Below, piece after piece: positions 20,832 to 31,806 of a stretch of DNA of 64,000 bases. How positions within the stretch are numbered: position 1 is the first letter of the stretch; every line of letters begins with the position of its first letter. Source of the DNA: Crambe crambe (taxonomy: Eukaryota > Porifera > Demospongiae > Poecilosclerida > Crambeidae). A program made the position numbers and the translations under genes. The notes beneath the pieces were generated by a model. That model did no database searches, had not been told where the DNA came from, and worked only from the letters and a program-made list of their open reading frames with translations. Location: NCBI GenBank assembly GCA_963924555.1, contig OZ004587.1:186001-250000 (forward strand), given 5' to 3'.

Positions 20832-22620
20832 ATATACTAATAGCGGGTGCAAGATGTAGTGCAGAGGATATTTGGATGGTGTGCTGGATTCTGGTGGCTG
20901 CAGCAGAGCTTGCTGATATGAGAGCTCAGTATATTCCTCCCCAAATAGATTGAAGTTACATAGCCCACTTTCCACAACCACCTCTCTTTAACTCAAATCA
21001 TTTATTCTTTTTTAACTGCATGGACGGCTGTCACACACCCTGACAGACCGACAATACAACTCAACATTTTCATTCCTTTTCATTGTGCAAGTCATGATGT
21101 AATAAAGTATTGTGAAGCATTAAAAAAAAAAAAAAAATTGCTAGCATGGCAGTCCTTGAGACGAGAGGAAGCAGTGGACCTCAGTCTGGCTTGTGCATCA
21201 TGTGACCATCAATAGCATATGTCATCCATGCAACATCATCTTCAGAAGACTGACAGTGAGCCAAACAGGAAGGGTACTTTGTGCCAACTAAGCGGCCAAT
21301 CTTGATCATACATAGCTACTTTAGAGAGACATGATATCAAGCTGACACGACCACTTGATTTGGACTGGCTTGGACAGCAAGTTAGCAAGGATTGGATTTA
21401 TTAATTGACATGCAAGGTCTTCCACAAATCTGCACACAACTACTTTCTCTGCTGAAGGATCTCATTTGATATGGCCTTAGGCAATCAGTCTGAAACTTAT
21501 TCAGTTTACACTTAGACGCGCGTTAATTACGTGTCACTTCCTGTCTAGTGGCTTGAACTAGGTCAATGGAGTGGAATTTGACTTTTAACATTACTGTATT
21601 TTACCTGTGATATCTCAGAAATGCTTTCAGCTAGCGCTTTCATTTTTTGATACTTACTAAATGAAAGGTTGGTGATCATTCTCTTTACCTTTAATTCAGC
21701 AAAAACTCAGTGCCCTCTCTGATGTGGCAGGGCTAACTAGTGAGATTTCAGCACGGGTACCTATCTTCAGTACACCGGACATCTCGATGGAAAATGGATT
21801 GGGCCTTTGATACTTTGCATGTGGATAGCCAACAGTAGGAACTATATAATCATGCAAAAAACTTAAGTCTAGCTTGAAAACACACCGAACTGCAGGACAA
21901 TGAAATGTCACAAAAAATCAGTGACACAGCAAACTTTCTACTGATAAAAGGTTTGTGAGACTTGAATGGAGGCTTAACTAGCCCTTTCTTTATAGTGTGG
22001 AGCAATCAGACTGTTTGTATGTTAAACCAATAAAAAGTTATACAAGTTTTTATTGGCACTACTTTTCCAACTTTCTCCAAACTGGTCAACTTTAGTGCAC
22101 CGGACATCTCGATGCAAATGGTCTGTTCCCAAAATTTTAAGTTGCTCTCTGATCCACACAGTTTGAACTTTAACATGACATGATAAGATATGCACAAAAC
22201 CTTGTCATAAATGAAATATGACTGTTGAAAAGTATAGAAAATATCTGGTTTACAGCTTCAGACCCACTGTTGCGATGTCATCAAAACGTCAGGTGTAATT
22301 TGATACGTGGTTTGTGGCTACAGCTCAATAGAACAGGTGGTGATTAAAAAAACATGTCCCAGTCTTTACATCACGTGAAGTCTTATGAAACGTCATCTAG
22401 TGGTCTGTAGTGTGGTTTATCCTGACATTCCACAATCAGGTACTTAACGCATCTCAGTGTAAACTGATTGGGACGTAACGACATCTCTGCAGCACTCTGG
22501 GGTGGAATAATAGCGATAGAGTAGTTAGGGCCTTCATATCATGGAGGGAGAAGTCGAGACAACTTACTATCATGTACACCAGGAGACAAAGACAGTCACG
22601 TAGGAAATGTCAGACCTACA
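20832..22620. repeat. Paralogous repeat A, right flank of the KDZ insertion (copy of 38,390-39,060)
   Basis: The block resumes with 'gggtgcaagatgtagt' and 'ggattctggtggctgca' and continues through 'gcatggcagtccttgaga', 'ccaaacaggaagggtacttt' and 'atcatggagggagaag', all in the same order as 38,390-39,060. It is interrupted by an insertion at 21,502-22,466. No gene is supported in it. Confidence 0.8.
21502..22466. mobile_element. Non-autonomous Academ-like element, 965 bp
   Basis: Inverted ends CAGTTTACACTTAGACGCG (left) and CAGTTTACACTGAGATGCG (right, reverse complement) resemble the ends of the 6.5-kb element at 234-6707 (CAGTCTACACTAAGACC). The flanking duplication is ATT (21,499-21,501 and 22,467-22,469). 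The paralog at 38,870-38,885 has the single sequence 'cttattgag' at this point, an empty site. No coding frame is recognisable. Inside, 'ggacatctcgatg' occurs twice (about 21,778 and 22,102) in related surroundings, an internal duplication. Confidence 0.75.
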
Positions 22621-24045
22621 TTCCTTTTGATGCTTTAAAGCTTAGCTATGCAGCTTCCGTGAATGGAGTAGATGGGTGAATAGCCAATGTGCATGGATTT
22701 ATAAGGAGAACAAGAAATACACATGCATAATTGTTGCTTAGTTAACTAGCTATATGCAGTTACCATGGCTACAAGGGGAGATGAAGTGGGCAGTCCATAA
22801 TGTTCGTAACTAGGTATGCTGTGATTTATCCCTTGAATCATGTTAAAGACATCTACTACATCTGTCTGTTTAATTAAAGGGACATCCTGATTGTAAAACC
22901 ATTGTCATACCAGACTACTATGTTCGACATTAGTGTCATCAGTAGCTAGTGCTTATTCTCAGGATGGGAAAGGAACGAACAGTCAGTCAGGGGAGAGACA
23001 TAATGTTGCTAATTGCCTTTAGCTCTTGCCTTCAGCCAAATGACGTGATGTGTGGGCAACTGTCAAATAGATAATTGACTTCTTGCGTGGGTGCACGAAC
23101 CTCCAACCTCTGTATTTGCATGTGGTCCCTTTTAATAAAGATGATCAGAGGTCATGGACAAGCATGCATCCAGCATCCATGGAAATGAACAACATGCAAG
23201 AATTCTTCTCGTGTGGGTGCTACATAACTACGTAAGCTTCCAGAATGTGATTGACTTTGCTGAATTGGTTTTCTACTGTTTGTCAGGAGATAATGTGGCC
23301 AAACTAGTTTGACGATGTAGTTTAAGAGTACATTTTTTTCTGAAAGAAAGCCATTAGAGCATCATGTCTAATCACGGGGCATTCTGGATGATGATAATGT
23401 ACGAATAAAACTCACTTGATGTGAAAAAAAATAGAAAATGGTGCGTGCCAGAAAACCTCTCACAGTTATTCTCGCAATAGATTAAGGTGACTTTATCATG
23501 TTGAAGTAGAATGTGAAGGATTTAGTGAACATTGTGTAGTTAGAAGACTGTGTAATTATAGTGTGTGGAATTGATTCTCGTGGTTTGTGGTCAGTTAATA
23601 TAATTATCGGTCTTGTGGTTGTTTTGGTGACCGTATTAGCGATTCTCAGTGTGTGATTGTTTATGATAAATTGATAAATTATTGTTCTAGCGAGAGATCC
23701 TCCACATAAAAGGAAAATACATCATCTTCTCATCCTAAAGCCCAATAGAGTACAACTTTGTCATCAAGTCACCATGGAGATGTCATAACCGCACGGTAGC
23801 CAGTACCATTCATTTCACTCTTCCCAATAGAAAAATATTTAATAGTCCAAAAAAGTTCTTGTCACAAAAATAAAATGAATAACTTAAAATTACCAATTAC
23901 ATAATTATTACGAACAATACAGAAATTGTGTTAGCATGAAGTGTAGAAAAAGCTACAGCATAATTTGAAGATAATTCTAGTGACCAAATGAAAGTGTCGA
24001 GTGAGGGAAAGCAGAAATGAACACAAGACAATAGTGAGGGAAGTG
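22621..24045. other. 3' flank of the ankyrin gene, duplicated at 62,940-63,745
   Basis: No gene seen. From about 22,740 the sequence is a diverged copy of 62,940-63,745: 'gatgtgtggacaattgtc'-type sequence, 'agagcatcatgtctaatcac', 'cattcatttcactcttccc' and 'tgtagaaaaagctacagc' occur in both, in the same order. Confidence 0.6.
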
Positions 24046-25329
24046 TCATTGTTTAGTGAGTAAGTATTCCACCACCTCACTGTGACCCTCCTCTAGGGCC
24101 AACTGGAGTGGTGTCTCGTTGAACTTGTTCTTGACGGTTGGGGGGCAATGGATGTGTTCAATGAAATGCTTGACAATGGCAAGTTGACCATATTCGGCTG
24201 CTGCATGGAGCGGAGTGTCTCCATTTTTATCTTGACACATCGAGTTGCATCCCTTGTTTTGGGTTAAGTAGTTTACGATGGAGAGGTGTCCATTCCTAGC
24301 TGCCATGTGAAGAGGTGTGACATTATCGTCATCCAGACTGTTGGGGTCACAGCCATGCCTCTGAACCAAGTTGATGACGAGGTGGAGGTGACCCTCTTGA
24401 GAAGCGTGATGGAGTGGTTGTCTTCCTTGCCAACCGGGAACATTAGGACTGCAATGCATGACATTTATTAAATAGTCTACTACATCACTATGTCCACGAA
24501 GGGCTGCCTCGTGAAGTGGTGTGCTGTTATAATTGTTTGTACTGAGTGGATGACACTTTCTCTCTTCACATAAATACTTGACAGTAGATAAGTGTCCGTT
24601 CTTTGCAGCGAGATGTAGGGGGGTGGTTCGATAGTTGTCTCTACTGGCAGGGTGACAGCCACACTCCATTATGAAGAACTTGACAATGGACAAGTGACCC
24701 TTCTGGGCAGCATGAAAGAGAGGTCCTCTACCATGCCTACCGCTAGGAAGGTTGGGGTCACATCGACAGTCTTTGATGAGATACTTTACGATATCGATGT
24801 GCCCATTGAGAGCTGCCACGTGTATGGGAGTGGTCTTGTATGAGGTGGAGTCTGAAAATATGTCCTGAATGGACATGTACTGAAGCATCTTCTCCATCAA
24901 ATACTTCACAATTTCTAATTTTCCACCTTTGCAAGCACTATGTAGAGATGAGTAGCCATCTTCGTCCTGGTGGAGTGGATCCATTTGATGATTTTCTACT
25001 AAATACTCGACTGTTGAGAGATGCCCTGCTTGAGCTGCATTGTGGAGAGGTGTAGTTCCCTGCCACCCTGAAGGTGCAGGGTTGCATTGAACTTCGTCGA
25101 TGAGGTACTTGAGCACCTCCAGTCTGCCGTAGTTGGCTGCAACGTGCAGTACTGTGTCTCCCTTCCTGTCCTTGGTCAGGGGATTGAGCCCCTCTGTGAC
25201 GAGACGCTTGACTTGTTGTAGGTTTCCTTCTTGGGCTGCACGGTGTAGTTGTTGATTGTGCTCTGTTGTGGTGCGTGCTTGGTCTAACATGTCGAGACGT
25301 GGGTCGTCGAAGTCTCTCCCTCTGTTGTC
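24046..25329 (-). CDS. Ankyrin-repeat protein, last exon (12 repeats)
   Basis: A long open exon encodes twelve ankyrin repeats in a row (each about 33-36 aa, with TPLHxAAxxGHLxxVKYL cores such as TTPLHLAAKNGHLSTVKYL), followed by the stop just after EYLLTKQ. The repeats act as protein-binding solenoids; no enzymatic or membrane domain is visible. The frame remains open upstream of the first Met (25,290) to a good acceptor, 'cgtcacag', at about 25,330. The Met may therefore be internal and an upstream exon may exist. Variable cysteines recur at a fixed place in many repeats (RCDP, GCHP, KCHP, HCSP, GCDP). A partial second copy lies at 63,750-64,000. Confidence 0.85.
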   Translation of the reverse strand, partial: DNRGRDFDDPRLDMLDQARTTTEHNQQLHRAAQEGNLQQVKRLVTEGLNPLTKDRKGDTVLHVAANYGRLEVLKYLIDEVQCNPAPSGWQGTTPLHNAAQAGHLSTVEYLVENHQMDPLHQDEDGYSSLHSACKGGKLEIVKYLMEKMLQYMSIQDIFSDSTSYKTTPIHVAALNGHIDIVKYLIKDCRCDPNLPSGRHGRGPLFHAAQKGHLSIVKFFIMECGCHPASRDNYRTTPLHLAAKNGHLSTVKYLCEERKCHPLSTNNYNSTPLHEAALRGHSDVVDYLINVMHCSPNVPGWQGRQPLHHASQEGHLHLVINLVQRHGCDPNSLDDDNVTPLHMAARNGHLSIVNYLTQNKGCNSMCQDKNGDTPLHAAAEYGQLAIVKHFIEHIHCPPTVKNKFNETPLQLALEEGHSEVVEYLLTKQ

Positions 25330-25488
25330 CTGTGACGTGAGGGAAGGAAAATGTGACTTTTGTAGTAATAATTGCGGTTTTGTGTTTAGTTATGTGTAAG
25401 TGGATCGATTGTCTGTCTGATCTATCTACGATGGATTGTAGTGGGGTTATTTGAATGTACACTGCGCGTGTTAGCGAAATTTTTAAGG

Positions 25489-25568
25489 CCACGCCCACTT
25501 TCTATTGACCACGCCCACTTTCTATGGACCACGCCCACTTTCTATGGACCACGCCCACTTTCTATGGA
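25489..25568. repeat. 20-bp tandem repeat, four copies
   Basis: Unit ccacgcccactttctatgga repeated four times (one base differs in the first unit). Two more degenerate units follow. It lies directly upstream of the ankyrin gene's minus-strand exon. CCACGCCC is a GC-box/KLF-like motif, so a promoter role is possible, but this is inference. Confidence 0.85.
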
Positions 25569-25790
25569 CCTGGGGCAAACCAAGCCAGCTTTTGGATGAC
25601 CACGCCTACTTTCAATTCAAAACACCCATGCTCATTAATGAAAGGAAAAAAAATTGCTAAATAAAAAGGCCAATGCTGCCTTCAATAATAATCCTTACAT
25701 CACTGCCTCCCATCAAGCTGCTTTGAACGAGCATTTTCTATTCCAACCACCGAATCTGGGTTTAAAAGTCTGGATGTTATACCAAGGATA
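25569..25790. other. Short gap without gene
   Basis: Nothing supportable apart from degenerate continuation of the 20-bp repeat. Confidence 0.4.
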
Positions 25791-25794
25791 AAAT

Positions 25795-27060
25795 GACTCC
25801 ATCAACCCTACAAGACCTTTCATCTGCAAGTCAATCGTCTTCTGGAAATTCTACAGTCTGTTTTCATTTGACATTTGACATTCCCCTCTACCCTTCAATC
25901 AAACAGATGCTCAGGTAAGAAAATAGTACAGTGATCTCTTTTCCCTTTCAGTATAGAGAAACATTTTTTTATAGTATAATACCACTCTCACTATACTGAC
26001 GTATTCCAATTACTGCCAGATACATTATTAACCATATAATTATACCCTTCTAATTTTCTTTGGATATTATGTAGGACCTACTAGCAACCCACAAAATTAT
26101 TCTCTACGAGATCCTCCTCTGGTTTCTAACTCTTTAGCTGAAATGTATGGCAGCTTAACACAAGATCCTCCTCAATTTCTAGTTCCTTACATTGGTTTCT
26201 CCTTCGCCTTCCAATCATAGCACCCCACTATTACGAGAACATCCGGTGAGCTCTTCACATCTCCCACACTGGCTTCTTCGGTGAGTTCTTCAGGTCCAAC
26301 CCATCCTCAGATATCTCCCACACTGGTCAGCTCTCCACCCATGCTTGCTTCTTCTTCAGGTCCAACCCTTTCTCAGATATCTCTCACACTGGCTTCTTCA
26401 GTGAGCTCTTTACATCCAACCCTTCCTCAGATATCTCCCACACTGGCTTCTCCTATAGTAGCTAAACCTATTAGTGCCTGCTGGGTTAATCCCAGAGGAC
26501 CTCTCTGATATTCTTGCTGCCCCACTAGAGGATGCAGCTATTTCAAAGAAATGTACTAAAAGAATTACAGGAGTTAGAGCTCTAACTGCAGATGACTTTT
26601 CTGAAATGCTGTTGGAAGAGAGAAAGAAAAAAAAAAGAAGATGCTGAAAAATTGAAGTAAGATAAGAAAGAAGAAAGGGAACGTAAGAAAAAAGAAAGGG
26701 AAGAGAAGAAAGAAAAGGAGGCAAAGAAGAAAGAAAGGAAGCAGAGAGAGAAAAGAACGCAAAACGCAAACGGAGCACTCTGTGACGAGGCTGTTGTGTA
26801 GTGATGATGAAGACCCTCCACCTATACAAAGTCCTTCTACATCTCACATGACATCTGCAAAAGATACCAGTGAGTCTGACCCGGGAGCAAACATCCGACC
26901 TAGTTGAAGTACACATCTTCCTACATGTTTTAGGGATGAAAGTGATGTGCATTGTGTCATCGTAATGAGCCTGAAGGTCTGGCAGCAAGTATCGTCTTTT
27001 GAGTCGATTGTGACGAGTGTGGCTGCTGGGTACATAATTTTGCTCAAGCTCCATATAGCT
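25795..27060 (+). pseudogene. Decayed C-terminal part of a pogo/jerky-like (DDE_1) transposase with PHD-like finger
   Basis: Plus-strand remnants. There is a Ser/Pro-rich linker with repeats (26,281-26,450: SSSGPT, QISPTLASS). Next a conserved tail, GLIPEDLSDILAAPLEDAAI, then TADDFSEMLLEERKKK, then a long Lys/Glu coiled stretch. At 26,948-27,060 comes a Cys-rich segment, CALCHRNEPEG...VDCDECGCWVHNF, interrupted by a TGA. The Lys-rich tail plus PHD-like finger is the usual ending of jerky/Tigger-type transposases in invertebrates (family memory). An A-run near 26,630 shifts the frame and several stops follow, so it is not functional. A possible earlier exon lies at 25,795-25,914 (CFHLTFDIPLYPSIKQML); its membership is uncertain. 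Confidence 0.6.
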
Positions 27061-27503
27061 TAACAGCCAGTGTAGTTATATATTACTTGTTTAATTGTTT
27101 GATCACCCTGATCAAGGCTAGAGTATTCTGGTCGAAACGTTGGTGGTTTGTTTCATAATCTAATTTTATGAGAACTAATTCTATTGAATATGTTTATTGT
27201 TTATTAGTTAAAAATAACAAATTGGCGATAATAAGATTATCGCCAAGGGCTGGGCGATAATTGGACAATATTGCCAGTTCTGGTGTCACTAGTGCACTTA
27301 TAATTCAAACAAACAAGCACAGAAAATTGTAAAGGTATAGCTAGTTTAATTTCATTTATCATTTGAATATTATTTCTATTAAAAAAGAAAAATGTTCTTG
27401 GTCTCGATCTTCATCCTTCAGTGTAGATGGAGGAATCCTAATGGTACTAGCAACCTTACCTGTGCTCATAGTTTCATCCCTAACTACCATGCGACTCATC
27501 AGA
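27061..27503. other. 3' region between the transposase remnant and the Death-domain gene
   Basis: No gene is supported. A 77-aa minus-strand frame at 27,359-27,592 overlaps the last exon of the Death-domain gene in another frame and is not called. Confidence 0.4.
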
Positions 27504-29927
27504 TTATGCCTTCGACTTCTTGGGCCTGTTGGACTGTAAAGGTTTTGTTTTTCTCCTTTCCCACACTTTGACTGCTGCCTCAACCTTTCCATTCCTCATG
27601 CTGACATCACTTCTGAGCTAGAAACTACAAGCCACGAAACTAAACATTCAAAACTGAATAGGAACAGAACAGAACAGCTGCACTTCCCAGCAAGCACACG
27701 ACACTTAATAATAAAATTAATGATACACTTGCATTTGTGACAGACAATAGATAGCTGACAATATAGTAGGTAGTGGGTGATGAAAATGAATGATGAATGA
27801 TGCTAGGCAGAAAGAAACTGACTCATGTAATTATAATAATTATTTGCTTTCATGGAGTGATACCCCACATGAAAGCTATACGTATGTCCCCTTGCCACTC
27901 TGTTTTTTGAATTCAATACTGGACTAAATACTAACATTATTCGAAGTTATTTCAAACAAATCTACGAGGAATAATTGCAATGGGAACTGTCTGCACTAGC
28001 TATGACTGCTTACCTTGGACTCATCGGAGATGTCAGTCCCCAGTCCTGAAGTTGCTTTGCTTTCACCGTATGTTGAACGAGTGGCCACACTTGTTCCAGT
28101 CACGTCACTGATCGCTGAGTCAGCATCATCATCACCACCCTTGACTTGAAGGGCAGCCATTGGTTCTTCCAGTGAGAGGGTAGGGGAGGGAGGATCTGGA
28201 CAGGGATCGAGAGAGAAAATATTTAAATTTTATTTTCCTGGATTATCACTGTTCATACTTGTGTCTGAACTGTCACTGTTTTCACCTTCACTTTCAGTAA
28301 ATTCAACAGTGAGATCTGCAACATTAAAATAGTTTAAAAATACTTCATGCATCTACTTTGTCTACAAATAGAGTTACTATAGTAAAAGGCACATACAAGA
28401 ACTGATTTCCCATCCTCTAGCAATTAGTATACCTGATGTAGTCTTCTTTGTTGTCTCTTCATGTTCGGACATGTCTTCTGATGGAGATACAAGATTCAAT
28501 GTTCGTTCTCCATAGGTGATGCTGAGGACTCCCATGTTCCTCAGAGCTTGCTGCTCTTCTCTGGTTAGCTTCTGGATCATCTCATCTGCACTGGGCAAGG
28601 CTCTGAATGTCAGTTGGACACAGCCGGGATCTGTTTTCAGCAATCTCAATTTGTAAGAGCCTATTGCTGAGTTGAGACGAGAACAAAGCTTCTTCAATTC
28701 ATCAACTGTCATAGCTTCAAAGTTGCATTCCTCAATTTTGAACACAACAACTTTTCCATTCTTCTTCTCATCCTCGAAGACGTTACTTGGACACTCACAT
28801 ACTCTGCGTCTTGCATACTTTTCAAAACTTGCTGCATACTCTTTCAGCAACACTTTGAGGTGATGTTGCTCATCTTCAAAGAAACAAAGGATGAGTAACT
28901 CAATCAAATCATAGTCAAAAAATGACCAATGCTTCTCTGCTTCATCAAATAATTTATCAATTGTATCACAATCTTCAAATATCTCAAGATATCTACGATT
29001 TTTTCTCGTAATGGTGTGTATGATTTCTTTAGCCGTTGATTCTGATCTTTTCAAGGCTCTCCTTAGCTGAAACTCAAGACTTATGAAATCATTTTCAATA
29101 CTTGCAGTATCTTCTTTCAGACGATAGATGAGGTTGGTTCTTTCATGATCAGGCATGTCTTTTGATAGATATGGAAAGAGTGCCTTAACATCTGCAGAGT
29201 TAAAAATAAAATTATTTGAGTGCTTTGATAAATTATAATAATAATACTAGATGTACTAGGCTATGTACCTACCTTGTGAATGAGAAGTCTTGAGGTATTT
29301 CTCCTCGATGACCTTAGCTATTGCAGGATGGTTTACTGGTAGTGCTTTCAGTGCTGAGCAGAGATTCTTCCACGTTGCCTCTAAGCCCTGACCTGCCAGC
29401 CAGTCCATCAGCATTTGGCCAAAACACTCTGCTGGATCGTCTTTGAATTTTTTTCTTATTGCTTCAAGAGATGAAGGACGTAGTCCCAACTCCACCCCCA
29501 AGTAGAACCATTTCACTTGGGCATCCCAAATACAACTCATTACTTCTTTCAGGTCATCCGTTACTAACAACACAGCTGAAGGACATGATAAATAATAGCA
29601 GTGATTATTGTCTATTGTCTAATTGAATTCATGAGGGCAGTCCAGTGTAGCATATTGCTGTTATTTGCTAGCTGGACAAAACCATCTTCCATAACTATAA
29701 TTAAGATTTCATCATCTAAAAACAGTGTATCATTATTTGAAATTCATTTGAATAATTATTTTTGATTCATAAAAAAAATTATAATAGCCAGTTATAAGCT
29801 TAATAATAAACTTATTAATATTCATAGCTGGTAGTAGCATGCAATGAATTTGCCTTATAAATCCAAAGGACTTGCTATATTATTATTCTTGCCAGTTTAA
29901 TAACTCACTTCCTTGGCCAGGATTCAT
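27504..29927 (-). CDS. Death-domain protein with a conserved sponge/cnidarian-type region, six exons (about 477 aa)
   Basis: Exons 29,909-29,927 (ATG), 29,273-29,575, 28,433-29,191, 28,259-28,315, 28,014-28,195 and 27,504-27,617 (TAA) join in phase with GT-AG borders and give one open frame. Exon 2 encodes a Death-fold domain: VTDDLKEVMSCIWDAQVKWF, then LGLRPSSLEAIRKKF, then MLMDWLAGQGLEATWKNLCSAL, with the usual W in helix 5. Exon 3 holds a helical region (HWSFFDYDLIELLILCFF) and an alpha/beta region with VVVFKIEECNFEAMTVDEL, CVQLTFRALP and REEQQALRNMGVLSI. That pairing recurs in many sponge and cnidarian Death-domain proteins (memory, unchecked). Exons 4-6 are acidic, Ser-rich and finally basic (RPKKSKA). 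No caspase, NACHT or kinase domain is seen, so it is probably an adaptor in Death-fold signalling. The last three exons could be alternatively spliced. Confidence 0.8.
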
Positions 29928-30726
29928 CTTGATGTTAGAGTTTCAAGAGGATGGGGAGAACTAGCTATGTGTCTGTGCAAAGGACAGGTTGAGGGTGGTT
30001 ACCAGATGTGAGCTTGGGAGTGGGGGAAGAAAGAGCACTAATCAAGAGATTAAAGTATCTGGACGGAGAAAGAGTGTGCTCTTTTAATCGAACCCTACGT
30101 ATATGTCTTAGTGTTGATAACGCTAAAGACTGTTGTTGACATAATGACAAGATGTGGTACGAGCCACGCCTCCAGAACGATACAGTCAATTTCGGGCGCT
30201 ATACACTCGCACTAGATTGGATTGAATAGTGTACTAGTTCTATGTACACAGTAACTCTATAACTCGAAGAACGATAGCTATGGCTACACTTAGCGAAAAT
30301 CTTGGGTGTGGCTGGGATAAACAAACCTCACGCGCATGCGCAGTTAATTAGTGACGATTATAATCATGAATATAATTATTTAATCATACACTATATTATA
30401 ATCAGTGATATACTTATAGAGTCTGTATTTGTTATTAGTTGTCCTGATAGACTATAGCTTCATGTATTCTCTGCTGATCATTCTTTGTTGCATGCTAGAC
30501 TGTTCAAATTCTTCACCAGTTGAATGGTCTTGCAAATTCTGTCCTGACGCTGAAAGGTAAAAGGTAAGCTTACCATTGAATCTTTTATCTATTGGCCAGA
30601 AGTATTGTAACAGGATGATATAGCTAGCCACACCATCTTCAAAATGGATGTAATATCATGGGTTGAATCATCAGTTGGTTAGGATTGCTAGGTTGGTTTG
30701 ATCTGAGAGAGATATGTGTGGAGGTA
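29928..30726. promoter_or_regulatory. Upstream region of the Death-domain gene with NRF1-like palindrome
   Basis: No gene. At about 30,331-30,342 lies CGCGCATGCGCAG, a match to the palindromic GCGCATGCGC core bound by NRF1-type factors in animals. The palindrome lies about 400 bp upstream of the start codon. Promoter function is inferred. Confidence 0.35.
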
Positions 30727-31330
30727 CAGTCTGTTCTCTCTAATAGTACCCCCACTATAGTCCATACCCTCTAATAGTCCACTCTGATTACCATGACCCA
30801 ATTTTCACACACCTTTGCACAGATTTACATGATATATGTACACATGTAAAATGTTGTACATCACTGCATGATCTGATCATGTGATCACTAAAGTGCAGCA
30901 GTATCTTTGCAAGCTAGTTTAACTGTACAACAACGGCTACTCCTTGGTGAAATTGGTATTCGTGGAGTCCCTAGTCAATTGAAGCATGTACCTTCACGTA
31001 AAGGAAAAAAGTACACCCAAGCTCAACTAGCATCCATGAAACCAAGCATGTACCTTCATGAAACCAAGAGTGGAACTAACTTTAAAGCAAAAGTGTGACA
31101 TCTGTAACTGAAGATCTCTGCTTATTGATGAAGAATGCGAGTATTTCATCAGCTGTAGATGATCATGCTAGAGACGGAGCCAGCTCATTTGTAGTGGTAC
31201 GGCCATGCATAGCTACCATCTGGGGGGGGAAGTCCTCCAGTAAAATTTAATGTTATTGATTCAATTTCAATCTGGTATGATCTAGGCAATGCCATGTACT
31301 AACTTATAAGTCGTTGTTATCATTTAAATT

Positions 31331-31376
<46 letters not shown>

Positions 31377-31804
31377 CAAAACAAAAATTCTGAATGGTGG
31401 TACGGCCATGGCCATGGCCGTACCAGTCGTAGCAGTGCCTCCAGTTCAACACAAGCAGAACATGTACTAATGGGATGGCAATATGAGCTTGGAAATTTAT
31501 CTGGCTCTCGAACATGAATTCAATGAAGGGGAAGCCCATGATCAGAAATGGAGATGATTCTACTGATGATGGCAATGAGTCACCAGAAGTAGAAGAGCCA
31601 AACTGTATTAGGAGACTTCTTCACTCCTGTCTCAGAGACTGCCACAGAGACTATTGATAGTGATATGCTTTCTGATTATGATGACTATTAATAATTATTA
31701 TGAATATTTACTGTTTTTCAATGGTCACTTTAATAGTCCAATACCTGTAATAGTCCACTTCAATGACCCATACCCAGTGGTGGACTATTAGAGAGAACAG
31801 ACTG
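30727..31804. mobile_element. TA-flanked TIR element, 1,078 bp, probably a deleted pogo/Tc1-mariner type
   Basis: Ends are inverted: CAGTCTGTTCTCTCTAATAG at 30,727 and the same read from 31,804 inward, with the following bases also similar. TA flanks both sides (30,725-30,726; 31,805-31,806). The motif taatagtcca recurs several times near both ends. Inside are short coding-like remnants on the plus strand: KHVPSRKGKKYTQAQLASMK (30,984-31,043) and an acidic tail (DDSTDDGNESPEVEEP) with a one-base frame break before the terminal stop near 31,690. It looks like an internally deleted autonomous element. Confidence 0.7.
31332..31373. repeat. (CA)n microsatellite
   Basis: About 21 uninterrupted CA units followed by a short aaaac repeat; it lies inside the TA-flanked element. 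Confidence 0.95.
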
Positions 31805-31806
31805 TA

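Noticed and set aside
24938..25498. 186-aa minus ORF and several plus-strand ORFs over the ankyrin gene
   Set aside because: Shadows in other frames of the ankyrin coding sequence.
26410..27054. Minus-strand ORFs with poly-Phe/Leu/Ser that look like membrane proteins
   Set aside because: Antisense of the Lys/Glu-rich coil of the transposase remnant; the hydrophobic look comes from the complement of AAG/GAA codons.
27359..27592. 77-aa minus-strand frame with a psq-HTH-like string (STGKVASTIRIPPSTLKD)
   Set aside because: It overlaps the last exon of the Death-domain gene in another frame. The phase-consistent exon chain explains the region better, so the HTH resemblance is taken as chance.
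31314..31575. ORFs containing poly-(HT) or poly-(CV)
   Set aside because: Translation of the CA microsatellite.
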